In this document: positions 26,746 to 34,062 of the stretch, one piece after another
Layout: the number at the start of each line of letters is the position of its first letter
How positions within the stretch are numbered: the stretch's first letter is position 1
Origin: Rhodothermales bacterium
Lineage (GTDB): Bacteria > Bacteroidota > Rhodothermia > Rhodothermales > VXPQ01
Assembly (NCBI GenBank): GCA_951812335.1
Contig: OX638293.1
Span: 886,501 to 950,500, forward strand
Direction: 5' to 3'
Length of the DNA stretch: 64,000 nucleotides
The notes under the pieces: model-generated
Databases searched by the model: none
Told to the model about the DNA's origin: nothing
Seen by the model: only the letters and a program-made list of their open reading frames with translations
Program-made: the position numbers and the translations under genes

Positions 26746-27045
26746 TTACAAATCTGGCATTTTGTTTTTGTATTCGATGCGTTCGGTTTGTTTCGCTATC
26801 GCTCTCGCGATTCGTTCGTCGCGGGGTCCGAACAGTTCACTGCCCAGGAACGCGTATTCGATGCCGCATGCAGCGAGGCGGTTCGCCAGCGTTTCGCGGT
26901 TGAACTGCGGATTGAAGCGGCTGTACGGAGACGAACGGACATCCGCTATTTCCGTTACGCCGTAGCGTTGCAGCAATGCGACGAACGCTTCGCTGTCGTG
27001 CGTGGAATGGCCGATGGTGAAAACCGATGCGCCGGCTGCGTTCAT
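26746..27045 (-). CDS. Truncated DUF488 protein
   Basis: 99 residues with the canonical DUF488 N-terminus ([36 protein letters not shown]) and [11 protein letters not shown]. It ends after [10 protein letters not shown] without the C-terminal Cys/His cluster, so about one third of the usual length is missing. The ATG overlaps the stop codon of the mini three-Cys frame (ATGA). It is either a relic or a minimal form. It is a different, more typical DUF488 than the one at 20416. Confidence 0.65.
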   Translation of the reverse strand: MNAAGASVFTIGHSTHDSEAFVALLQRYGVTEIADVRSSPYSRFNPQFNRETLANRLAACGIEYAFLGSELFGPRDERIARAIAKQTERIEYKNKMPDL

Positions 27046-27176
27046 ACTTTCGTTTCTGGCAGGTCTTCGGAAAACCGTTCGGCGTAGCAATGATCGCATC
27101 CGGCGCTGACCTTCGTGCAGCCCGTAACCGGGTTCCAGGTGCTGTTCGTCCACTCGATGGCGCTTTTCAGAGACAT
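27042..27176 (-). CDS. Miniature three-Cys-motif peptide (truncated DUF5131)
   Basis: A 44-residue frame nearly identical to the start of the DUF5131 protein at 22676, keeping the whole cysteine motif [17 protein letters not shown] and then ending in SEDLPETKV. The end is created by fusion to the leader of the DUF488 gene, and its TGA overlaps the DUF488 ATG. It could be non-functional debris, but the frame is intact and upstream operator arms are conserved. Confidence 0.5.
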   Translation of the reverse strand: MSLKSAIEWTNSTWNPVTGCTKVSAGCDHCYAERFSEDLPETKV

Positions 27177-27263
27177 AAGGTTCTTTTCAGAATCAGTCGA
27201 GAGGTAAGCGATTGTGTCCGATTCTGGTGAATGTAATAAATATATGTACAATGAACATATATC
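27067..27263. repeat. Direct repeat, copy 2 (5' part of DUF5131 with operator)
   Basis: Second copy of the segment at 22567-22763, same orientation, exactly 4500 bp away. The two copies bracket the IS3 remnant, sigma operon, PIN/XRE pair and truncated DUF488. Confidence 0.85.
27240..27262. promoter_or_regulatory. Inverted-repeat operator, second copy
   Basis: ATATATGT-ACAATGA-ACATATAT, arms identical to those at 22740-22762. The promoter beside it is altered: the -10 position reads CACAAT. Confidence 0.55.
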
Positions 27264-27580
27264 ACAAAGTTTCGGAAAAATAATCAGTACGTCTTCTACT
27301 GCATTTTTTTTAAAAACCGCTCCGGCCCGAAGGATCGTGCGGCGGATAACCGGGACGGTGCGTCGTCCCCTCCTTTAGAACCGCCTCCGGCACATGCTTG
27401 CCTGTCGTCTCGGACAGGCCCCCTTCTTCCCAAACCTTGCATTCAGCCGGAGGCTAACCTTGCATTCAGCCGATGTCCAGACCGGTTTTCTATCCCCGAT
27501 GGCGAGATGCGCGTGGATGTGCGGCTCGCCCAAGAGACTGTCTGGCTGACGCAGCGTCAGACTTAATCAGACGGTTTTCT
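27264..27580. other. Debris region before the DUF4143 ATPase
   Basis: No intact gene. It holds a 23-bp-spaced duplication of AACCTTGCATTCAGCCG (27433-27449 and 27456-27472) and the RhuM relic at 27494-27556. Confidence 0.5.
27494..27556 (+). pseudogene. RhuM-family relic, second copy
   Basis: 63 bp nearly identical to codons of the RhuM remnant at 19866-19923 (DGEMRVDVRL then ETVWLT). No start codon and no continuation. Confidence 0.7.
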
Positions 27581-27668
27581 CTTTCAATCAGTCGCCGGTT
27601 TACTTTCAATTGGTCGGAGGTTGACTTTCAATTGGTCGGAGAATATTTTTCAAATAGTCGCTCGTCCG
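27581..27668 (+). repeat. Four tandem 22-bp repeats upstream of the DUF4143 gene
   Basis: Head-to-tail units beginning CTTTCAATCAGTCG, CTTTCAATTGGTCGGA, CTTTCAATTGGTCGGA and TTTTCAAATAGTCG, at 27581, 27603, 27625 and 27647, end 10 bp before the ATG. The two middle units are almost identical; the outer two are degenerate. A 22-bp period is about two helical turns, so protein bound to each unit would lie on one face, as expected for a cooperative operator. Confidence 0.75.
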
Positions 27669-27678
27669 AAACAGCCGC

Positions 27679-28917
27679 ATGTATCCTCGCTTCGTCAAAC
27701 AGCGGATCAAAGAGGCTCTGGCCGATACCAGAGTGGTGCTGCTCTGCGGCCCCCGACAATCGGGAAAGACCACACTGGCGCGGCAGATCGCGGGCGAGGC
27801 CATCTCCTTCGTTACTCTCGATGACGCCACGACCCTCGACGCCGCCATGGCCGACCCCGTCGGCTTCGTGCGCGAGCTCGATCGAGCAATCATCGACGAG
27901 ATACAACGTGCGCCGAACATCATCCTGGCGATCAAGACTGCCGTGGACGCCGACCCGCGCCCCGGACGGTTCCTTCTCACCGGGTCTGCCAACTTGATGA
28001 CGCTTCCACGCGTTGCGGATTCACTCGCCGGTCGCATGGGAATTACCCGTTTGCTGCCATTGGCCCAGGCAGAGTTGCGCGGCGCGCGGCCGCTCTTCTT
28101 CGACCAGGCGTTTGCGGGGGAGACCCCGACATGCGGAACCGCGGTTGTCGGCGATGACCTTGTGGAGATCGTTCTCGCGGGCGGCTATCCCGAGGCGCTG
28201 ACCCGTTCCGGATGGCGACGACGGCAAGATTGGCACCTGGATTATATCGAGGCGATCATTCAACGCGATGTCCGTGACATTGCCCGGATAGAACAACTGA
28301 GCGCGATGCCGCAGTTACTGCGCATTCTCGCCGAGCATTCCGGGCAACTCGTCAACTACTCCGGATTCGGCGTACCGCTCACTATGAACCATGTTACCAC
28401 GCGCAAATATATAGGAATCCTGGAAAACCTGTTTCTCGTGCACGCCCTGCCGCCCTGGTACGCCAGCGCTCTCAAGCGCATGACGAAGTCCCCGAAACTG
28501 CATTTCCTCGATGCCGGATTGCTGGCGGCGCTTAGAGGTATCACGCCGGATCGCCTGCGCCGCGACCGGACGCCATTTGGAGCGATACTGGAGACCTTCG
28601 TGTTCGGCGAACTTCTCAAGCTCGCGAGTTGGTCCGAGGACCGGTATACATTCTCCCACTTCCGCAGCAAGGAGCGCAATGAGGTCGATATCGTGATCGA
28701 AGACGGGCGCGGGCGGATTGTCGGCATCGAGGTGAAGGCGTCGGCAACGGTCTCCAGAAAAGATTTTTCCGGCATGCGCCGCCTTGCGAATGCTTGCGGC
28801 GACCGATTCGCGCTCGGCCTGGTTTTGTACGACCACGAGCAGGCTGTCCCGTTCGGCGAGCGAATGATTGCCGCACCGATTTCGACGCTGTGGTCGTCGA
28901 TTCGAGGCCACCGGTAG
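27679..28917 (+). CDS. AAA ATPase with DUF4143 domain
   Basis: 412 residues of the COG1373 type: Walker A GPRQSGKTTLA (about 24-34), Walker B RAIIDEIQRAP, sensor-like FLLTGSANLM, then a DUF4143 winged-helix/nuclease-like C-terminal half (FGAILETFVFGELLKL, FSHFRSKERNEVDIVIED, GIEVKASATVSRKDF). The E-x-D-x-V...E-V-K pattern in that half recalls PD-(D/E)XK folds. Members are common singletons in islands and their function is unclear. The start lies directly after four 22-bp repeats. A C-terminal fragment of another family member is at 52834. Confidence 0.88.
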   Translation: MYPRFVKQRIKEALADTRVVLLCGPRQSGKTTLARQIAGEAISFVTLDDATTLDAAMADPVGFVRELDRAIIDEIQRAPNIILAIKTAVDADPRPGRFLLTGSANLMTLPRVADSLAGRMGITRLLPLAQAELRGARPLFFDQAFAGETPTCGTAVVGDDLVEIVLAGGYPEALTRSGWRRRQDWHLDYIEAIIQRDVRDIARIEQLSAMPQLLRILAEHSGQLVNYSGFGVPLTMNHVTTRKYIGILENLFLVHALPPWYASALKRMTKSPKLHFLDAGLLAALRGITPDRLRRDRTPFGAILETFVFGELLKLASWSEDRYTFSHFRSKERNEVDIVIEDGRGRIVGIEVKASATVSRKDFSGMRRLANACGDRFALGLVLYDHEQAVPFGERMIAAPISTLWSSIRGHR

Positions 28918-28950
28918 TTTCCTGTCAAGCGATTGAATATCGGCTCGAAG

Positions 28951-29100
28951 GATTCCAATCTCCCCGCGACTCCCCGCGTCTATGTCTTTGTGGATGCACA
29001 CGGGCATCCCCTCTATGTGGGGAAGAGCGTGAACCTGCGGCGCCGCGTTCGGGGCTCAACGCCTGTCACGGAACCCCGTCACCGTCAGCCGGGTCTTTGA
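28951..29100 (+). pseudogene. GIY-YIG nuclease domain relic
   Basis: About 50 codons reading PRVYVFVDAHGHPLYVGKS then VNLRRRVRG, the core of a GIY-YIG domain as in UvrC-type nucleases (VYVF and LYVG replace GIY and YIG). The frame has no credible start, follows directly on the DUF4143 stop codon and ends at a stop 5 bp before the threonine dehydratase ATG. A relic, not a working gene. Confidence 0.65.
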
Positions 29101-29105
29101 TTCCC

Positions 29106-30317
29106 ATGCTCAAGAACTCAGATATCGTCGCGGCCCACGAACGGATCCGGTCCGGGGTGGCGCGGACCACCTGCCCGCAATCCTTCGCCCTTGAGGCACG
29201 CGCCAACGGCCGGTTTTATCTCAAAACCGAGTTCCGGCAGCGCACGGGATCGTTCAAGGACCGGGGATCGCTCAACAAGCTTCAGCGTCTCGGCCCGACC
29301 GCCCGTGAGGGTGGTGTCGTTGCGGCCAGCGCCGGAAATCACGCCCAGGCCCTCGCGTATCACGCCTCCCGGCTGGGGATCGCGTGTACGATCGTGATGC
29401 CCACCCATGCGCCCCTCATCAAGATTGCTCACACGCGCGGCTATGGCGCCCGCGTGATTCAGACCGGCGAAACCCTCTCCGACGGGATGGCGCTCGTCGA
29501 CCGCCTGGCCCGAGAGGAGGGACTCACGCCCGTCCACGCCTTCGACGACCTTGATGTGATGGCTGGCCAGGGGACGATCGGGCTGGAGATCCTCGAACAG
29601 GTGCCCGACCTCACGACGGTCATCGTCCCTGTCGGAGGGGGCGGGATGATTTCCGGTATCGCGACGGTGGTGAAGGCGCAGCGCCCCAATGTGCGCGTGA
29701 TCGGCGTGGAGGCCGCAGCCTCACCGGGGGCCCGGGAGTCGCTGGCTGCCGGAAAACCCGTACGCCTGGAGAACTCCAACACGCTCGCGGACGGCATCGC
29801 CGTGAAGCGGATCGGCGACCTCGCATTCCCTCACCTGGCGACGCTCGTGGACGACATCGTCCTCATCGACGAGGAACAGATCACCCGCGCGATCTTCTTC
29901 CTCCTCGAATCCGAGAAGTTTGTAGTAGAAGGCGGTGGAGCGGTGTCCGTGGCCGCCATCCTCGAGGGAAAGGTCGAACTCGGCTCCTCCGATGTCACCG
30001 TCTGCATCCTCTCGGGCGGCAACATCGACATGAACCTCGTATCGCGGGTCATCGACCGTGCACTCTGGGCCGACGGCCGGCTCGCGCGTCTCGCTGTCGT
30101 CGTTCGCGACCGCCCCGGCTACCTCAGCGAGGTGACGGCCCTCGTCGCGATCGAGGGCGCGAACGTTCTCCACATCGAACACACACGCGCCTTCGGGGAT
30201 ATCTCCGTGGGGAAGGTGGGGATCGAACTCACGATCGAGACGCGCGGCCACGACCATATCGCGACGATTGTGGCCAGGTTCCGCGAACTCGGGCACCGGG
30301 TGGAAGAGCTGGCCTGA
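29106..30317 (+). CDS. Threonine ammonia-lyase (threonine dehydratase) with ACT domain
   Basis: A PLP enzyme (403 residues) that deaminates threonine to 2-oxobutanoate, feeding isoleucine synthesis or threonine breakdown. The PLP lysine is K51 in RTGSFKDRG, the phosphate-binding loop is GGGGMISG, and SAGNHAQALAY is the substrate-loop motif. A C-terminal ACT domain (about 325-403: VVVRDRPGYLSEVTALVA) is of the tdcB/short-ilvA type with one ACT copy, so allosteric control is likely. It sits alone among debris genes, not with other isoleucine genes, and may be a transferred copy. Confidence 0.93.
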   Translation: MLKNSDIVAAHERIRSGVARTTCPQSFALEARANGRFYLKTEFRQRTGSFKDRGSLNKLQRLGPTAREGGVVAASAGNHAQALAYHASRLGIACTIVMPTHAPLIKIAHTRGYGARVIQTGETLSDGMALVDRLAREEGLTPVHAFDDLDVMAGQGTIGLEILEQVPDLTTVIVPVGGGGMISGIATVVKAQRPNVRVIGVEAAASPGARESLAAGKPVRLENSNTLADGIAVKRIGDLAFPHLATLVDDIVLIDEEQITRAIFFLLESEKFVVEGGGAVSVAAILEGKVELGSSDVTVCILSGGNIDMNLVSRVIDRALWADGRLARLAVVVRDRPGYLSEVTALVAIEGANVLHIEHTRAFGDISVGKVGIELTIETRGHDHIATIVARFRELGHRVEELA

Positions 30318-30341
30318 CGCGTCCCGAGGGCGACTCCGGGA

Positions 30342-30482
30342 TCGCGGCGAGCAGCAGTCGAGGAACAACCCTTCGATCCGACCCGCGACGACGAACTGTC
30401 GAACCTTGCTCGCCGCTTCAAGGTCAGCCCTCAGGCCATGACCACGCGCCTGATATATCTCGGGCTTATCTCGGACGTCTGA
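30342..30482 (+). pseudogene. ImmA/XRE-type protein, C-terminal relic
   Basis: About 45 codons ending FDPTRDDELSNLARRFKVSP then QAMTTRLIYLGLISDV, the usual C-terminus of ImmA/IrrE metallopeptidases. It has no start and no catalytic part. The last 50 bp recur at 33177-33227. Confidence 0.6.
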
Positions 30483-30491
30483 AGCCGCTGG

Positions 30492-30534
30492 CTGCACCCG
30501 CCAGCATGGCAATGGAAATCAGTTGGCGGAGCAT
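30492..30534 (-). pseudogene. Copy of the 5' end of the DUF5686 gene
   Basis: On the minus strand MLRQLISIAMLAG repeats the signal peptide start MLRKLIFIAMLAG of the gene whose ATG is at 33043, including some 15 bp upstream. It breaks off after about 14 codons, at the junction with the ImmA relic. Confidence 0.65.
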
Positions 30535-30592
30535 GGGGAGTATGGAGTAATAAAATCCTGCACGATGATGTGCGGACAGAATCCTTAAAAGG

Positions 30593-33043
30593 CTAAAAAA
30601 GAGGCCCGCCTATGCCAATACCCACGCTATGACCCGGCCTGTCGAGCCGGCGGGCGAAGAACACCCGGAAAATAACCATAATACCGTTCAGCGAAACGCT
30701 TATTTCGTGGTGCATCCCATCCGGGGAAAGGTGCAGGTCGGGCTGTTCGACAAGCGGAGAGGGGGATATCCAGGTTTGGGCATGGCCTCCGCCGACGATG
30801 ACGCCGTAGCCGCGCCGCGCCAGGCCATGCAAGCCGAGCAATTCGAAGGGTATCGTTCCGAAATTATGCTCCCAGAAGAATCCAACGTACTGGTCTCCCT
30901 CATACGGGCGTCTGGACAGCGTATGTAATGAGTTGGGTAAGCGCAAGATTCCGATACCGGCGGGTATCCTTCCGAAGCGATGGATGGGGAGGTTTCCCCA
31001 ACTGGTAAGCCCCGTCAAGCGAATACGGAGTGTGTTCGGTATGGGCCGCCGCGAAAAAAAGGTGTCGAAGTTCCCGGAGATATTGCCGCTAAGTCGTACA
31101 TAGGCATTCTCGATGCCTTCCAGCTTGCCGTATTCGATGCGGAGGGAAGCACCCCGACTCAGGAAACGGGGAAAGATCGAGTCCGTCATGTGGAAGAAAG
31201 AATAAGAGCCGGTCAGCGCAACCGAATGCAACCTGCGCTCGGAAACCGGAGGATTTGGCCGGGGGGCGCCCGGTTGGCCGAAGAGATCGTAGGCGGTGAT
31301 TGCTTCGACCGGAGCAGGCGTCTCGCGCGATGCGGAGAATCCAATGCCGAAACCTTCCTTGCGGTATCTTCCGAACGCGTTTATGCGCCGGTTGCGGAGC
31401 TGGTCGAAATAATCTCCGCTCCCGAAAAGACTGAATATGGTGGCCGGGGATATGATCCCTGAATATCCGAATCCACCCCCGAAGCGGTTTTCGATCCCGT
31501 CGAAGTACGATACGCCGAGCGTCTTTCGTTCCTCGGGCCCCAAGCCGATGCTTCCTCTGATTCCATAGGTCCATGGTTGTCCGAGTTTGCGGTTCCATCG
31601 CCCATGGCTCCACCTGCCATGGCCCTCGAAATTCAGGCGCCCCCGTTCGATTTTCACGGCTGCTCCCGGAGCGAATCCTTCCGTGCGGTTGAAGCGGAAA
31701 TGCGAGCGCAGGCCCGGTATGGGTTCGCTTATTCTCGCAAGGACGCCGGTTCTTTTCCTGTCCCTTTTTTCGCTTTCGCTTTCGACCATCCTGTTGAATC
31801 GGCCCGCCAGAAGACCTTTGGGCTCGAACGCTTTTTCAAGCGTCAGGGTGCTGTCTATGCCGGCGTAAGCCACCCGCTCCGGTTCCTCGAACGGCACGGC
31901 AATGCCTGCGCGGTCCAGCAGCGTGTCGGCGGCAATGGCTTCCTGATCTATGCCGAGGCGTTTCCCTTCGACATAGAGCGAATCCGGGAGCGTGGCTTCT
32001 ATCTCGTAGTTGGTTATGCGGGAAAGTTGCCTTGCTCTTAGTGTGGGAAAGTCCAAGAGCAGATCACCGAGCAAGCCGAAGGATATGTCCAGCCCGAACT
32101 CGGCCCGATAATCGATCGGGAGCCATGCGCTTCCGTCGAAGGAATCATACTGCTGGTAGAGCGTCATGCCTCTGTGGCTAAGCGGCCAAGGCAACAAAAA
32201 AGATTCTCCCGGTTCGAGCGCGACTTCGAGCAGGGCGCATTCGTCGGCAAGGACCGATATTTCTCCGGCAAAAGCGGTGCTAAGCCGGCTTTTCGGCGTC
32301 ACCTCGATGTCATACACAAGGCGGTCGTCCATGAGGCGCGTGCCCTGGAGGGAAAAGCGGTACATGTCGAGCGCATCCGGGTGCGTTACGCCCATGAAAT
32401 TGTATTCCAGCAGGGGGATATCGTCGTCGTAGAGATTAGCCATGAGCAGTATCCCTTCGAGATCGCTCGTCATATCCGCGGGAAGGTTCAGGGTTTGACG
32501 CCGCGATTTGATGAGTTCGCGCATCCCCTCCTCCTTGTCCCAGAAGACCTCGCTGAGCGTTTCGATGATGCCGGCGATACTTGTGTCGCTCGACACGGTG
32601 AACCGGGTATAGGCTTCCGAGGCGTACGACGACAGCAAGGCCCTGCGTTCCTTCTTCCGGTCGATGACGCAGCGCATGATCCCGATGGCCGGGTTCTCGT
32701 CCGTAACGACGAGTTCCGGCATCAAGTAGGTGGTCGGCTGCATGCGGACTTCGATCTGTTGCACAGACCGGTCCGTAATGGCGTACCGCTGCGATTCGTA
32801 GCCGATGTACCGGAACACGAGTTCGGCGGGCGCCCCCTCGATGGCTATTTCGAAGACCCCGTCCGCGTTGGTAATGGTGCCCCGATACGTTCCCTCGATC
32901 CGTATGTTGGCCGACGGCAGGGATTCTCCCGTCTGCGCGTCAAGGACCTGTCCGCGTACGATGTGCGTGGGCTCCTGGGCATGGACGACCCGGATGCTGG
33001 ACATACCCGCCAGCATGGCGATGAAAATCAGTTTGCGGAGCAT
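30593..33043 (-). CDS. DUF5686 outer-membrane protein with CarboxypepD_reg-like domain
   Basis: 816 residues. Signal peptide (MLRKLIFIAMLAGMSSIRVV, cut after HA), then a carboxypeptidase-regulatory-like domain (HIVRGQVLDAQTGESLPSAN), then the DUF5686 region starting around NPAIGIMRCVIDRKKERR and a C-terminal barrel with alternating strands ending GIGIGGPLF. The terminal phenylalanine fits outer-membrane insertion. The family is widespread in Bacteroidota with no defined role. The start at 33043 was chosen by the signal peptide; the open frame extends 13 codons upstream. Confidence 0.88.
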   Translation of the reverse strand: MLRKLIFIAMLAGMSSIRVVHAQEPTHIVRGQVLDAQTGESLPSANIRIEGTYRGTITNADGVFEIAIEGAPAELVFRYIGYESQRYAITDRSVQQIEVRMQPTTYLMPELVVTDENPAIGIMRCVIDRKKERRALLSSYASEAYTRFTVSSDTSIAGIIETLSEVFWDKEEGMRELIKSRRQTLNLPADMTSDLEGILLMANLYDDDIPLLEYNFMGVTHPDALDMYRFSLQGTRLMDDRLVYDIEVTPKSRLSTAFAGEISVLADECALLEVALEPGESFLLPWPLSHRGMTLYQQYDSFDGSAWLPIDYRAEFGLDISFGLLGDLLLDFPTLRARQLSRITNYEIEATLPDSLYVEGKRLGIDQEAIAADTLLDRAGIAVPFEEPERVAYAGIDSTLTLEKAFEPKGLLAGRFNRMVESESEKRDRKRTGVLARISEPIPGLRSHFRFNRTEGFAPGAAVKIERGRLNFEGHGRWSHGRWNRKLGQPWTYGIRGSIGLGPEERKTLGVSYFDGIENRFGGGFGYSGIISPATIFSLFGSGDYFDQLRNRRINAFGRYRKEGFGIGFSASRETPAPVEAITAYDLFGQPGAPRPNPPVSERRLHSVALTGSYSFFHMTDSIFPRFLSRGASLRIEYGKLEGIENAYVRLSGNISGNFDTFFSRRPIPNTLRIRLTGLTSWGNLPIHRFGRIPAGIGILRLPNSLHTLSRRPYEGDQYVGFFWEHNFGTIPFELLGLHGLARRGYGVIVGGGHAQTWISPSPLVEQPDLHLSPDGMHHEISVSLNGIMVIFRVFFARRLDRPGHSVGIGIGGPLF

Positions 33044-33169
33044 AGGGCAGTACGAAGTAACAAACAGGAAGAAGGTAGGCAAGCGCGTGCTTGTGCGGCG
33101 ATTGGGGCAAAAAGCATGACGCGTGCGAGATTACAGCCGCAGAACAGAAAAGGTTACGGGCGGTCGCGT

Positions 33170-33223
33170 TCCGTGGCCATGACCACACGCCTGATCCATC
33201 TCGGGCTTATTTCGGATGTGTGA
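33170..33223 (+). pseudogene. ImmA/XRE-type C-terminal relic, second copy
   Basis: 17 codons, SVAMTTRLIHLGLISDV, matching the end of the relic at 30482. Together the two relics and the duplicated 5' end show that a segment spanning this junction was copied on both sides of the DUF5686 gene. Confidence 0.55.
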
Positions 33224-33261
33224 AGCCCGCAAAAGACCTGGAAGATTTCCGTTTTGCACAT

Positions 33262-33633
33262 CTATGCAGCGTCCCCGCCGGTGGCGTTCAACAGATTTTG
33301 CAATGCAGGCAGCAGGTTTGGGATCGCGTCTTGAATGATTGTCCAAATAACATTGTCACTCAGACCCAAATATCCATGGGCCAGACGGTTGCGCGTCCCC
33401 ACAATCGCGTGCCAGGGGATGTCCGGGTATGCCTCGCGCACCTCAGCCGGGATATGGGTGGCTGCCTCGCCGATCAACTCCAGATTGCGCAGGGTCGCGT
33501 CATACGTAAGGGTATCGGCGATAAACGCATCCCGATCCAGGTTCTCCGTATAGGCAAGCACCTTTTCGCTGAATTCGATCATGTCCTACACGTAGAAACG
33601 CCACGCTCTCGGTTGCTCTTTAGCATCAGACAT
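33262..33633 (-). pseudogene. hepT: HepT-like RNase toxin with an in-frame amber codon
   Basis: The natural start is the ATG at 33633, which overlaps the mntA stop codon by 8 bp (ATGTCTGA). From there it reads MSDAKEQPRAWRFYV, then TAG at 33586-33588, then DMIEFSEKVLAYTENL and the rest of a normal HepT/DUF86 protein. The amber replaces what is usually a polar residue, so CAG to TAG is plausible. The RNase motif RNRLAHGY (Rx4HxY) is intact. An internal ATG at 33582 would give 106 residues lacking part of helix 1. Either the toxin is inactivated or it is made by reinitiation. Confidence 0.7.
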
Positions 33634-33916
33634 TGATCGCCTCCCGCTCCACATAGGGGCGTATCTCGACGCGCAGATCCTGGTTGGTTGCCATATCCAC
33701 CGATCGCCCCAGCAGATCTTCCAGGTATTCCTGGGCTCCGAAATAGCGTTTCCAATTGGGAGGCCCGTCGAACCGCACCAGGATGTCCAAATCGCTATCG
33801 TCCGCGGCCTGATCGCGGGCGAAGGAGCCGAACAAGGCGAGCCCGGTCACGCCGAAACGTTGCGCAAGAGTCGCCTTGTGCGTTCGGAGCAGTTTGAGCA
33901 CATCATCTCTGTTCAT
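33626..33916 (-). CDS. mntA: MntA-like minimal nucleotidyltransferase antitoxin
   Basis: 96 residues with the nucleotidyltransferase motif GSFARDQAADDSDLDILVRF (GSF...DxD), about residues 32-51. In characterised MntA/HepT pairs this protein AMPylates the HepT RNase near its active-site tyrosine and neutralises it. The ATG at 33916 gives the usual short N-terminus; the GTG at 33928 is an alternative. Its stop codon overlaps the original hepT start. Its promoter carries a 12-bp perfect palindrome. Confidence 0.85.
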   Translation of the reverse strand: MNRDDVLKLLRTHKATLAQRFGVTGLALFGSFARDQAADDSDLDILVRFDGPPNWKRYFGAQEYLEDLLGRSVDMATNQDLRVEIRPYVEREAINV

Positions 33917-33941
33917 TTGTCGAATCACTCTTCATTAATCA

Positions 33942-33969
33942 GCTATAACTTCGAGCATGCTCGGTACAA
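33942..33969 (-). promoter_or_regulatory. Promoter of mntA/hepT with palindrome in spacer
   Basis: On the minus strand -35 TTGTAC (33964-33969) and -10 TATAGC (33942-33947) are 16 bp apart. The spacer contains the perfect 12-bp palindrome CGAGCATGCTCG (33952-33963), a likely autoregulatory site. Confidence 0.5.
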
Positions 33970-33976
33970 AGATAAC

Positions 33977-34020
33977 GGATACGCTGATCAAAACCGCTTC
34001 GCTCAGCGCTCCGCAATCGG
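33977..34020. repeat. Palindromic element, one-ended relic (copy C)
   Basis: GGATACGCTGATCAAAACCG followed by CTTCGCTCAGCGC matches the left end of the family at 44357 and 45312. The right end is missing; the ABC exporter stop codon follows at 34063. Confidence 0.65.
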
Positions 34021-34062
34021 GAACCGCCTCTTATCTCCGTTCCCAATCTTCTCCTAATCCCC

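Noticed and set aside
27581-27668. Possible CRISPR array of 22-bp repeats
   Set aside because: Units are directly adjacent with no spacers and only four copies; an operator-like array fits better.
28794-30317. Threonine dehydratase with a 104-residue N-terminal extension
   Set aside because: The extension is out-of-frame translation of the DUF4143 3' end and the GIY-YIG relic; homology starts at the ATG at 29106.
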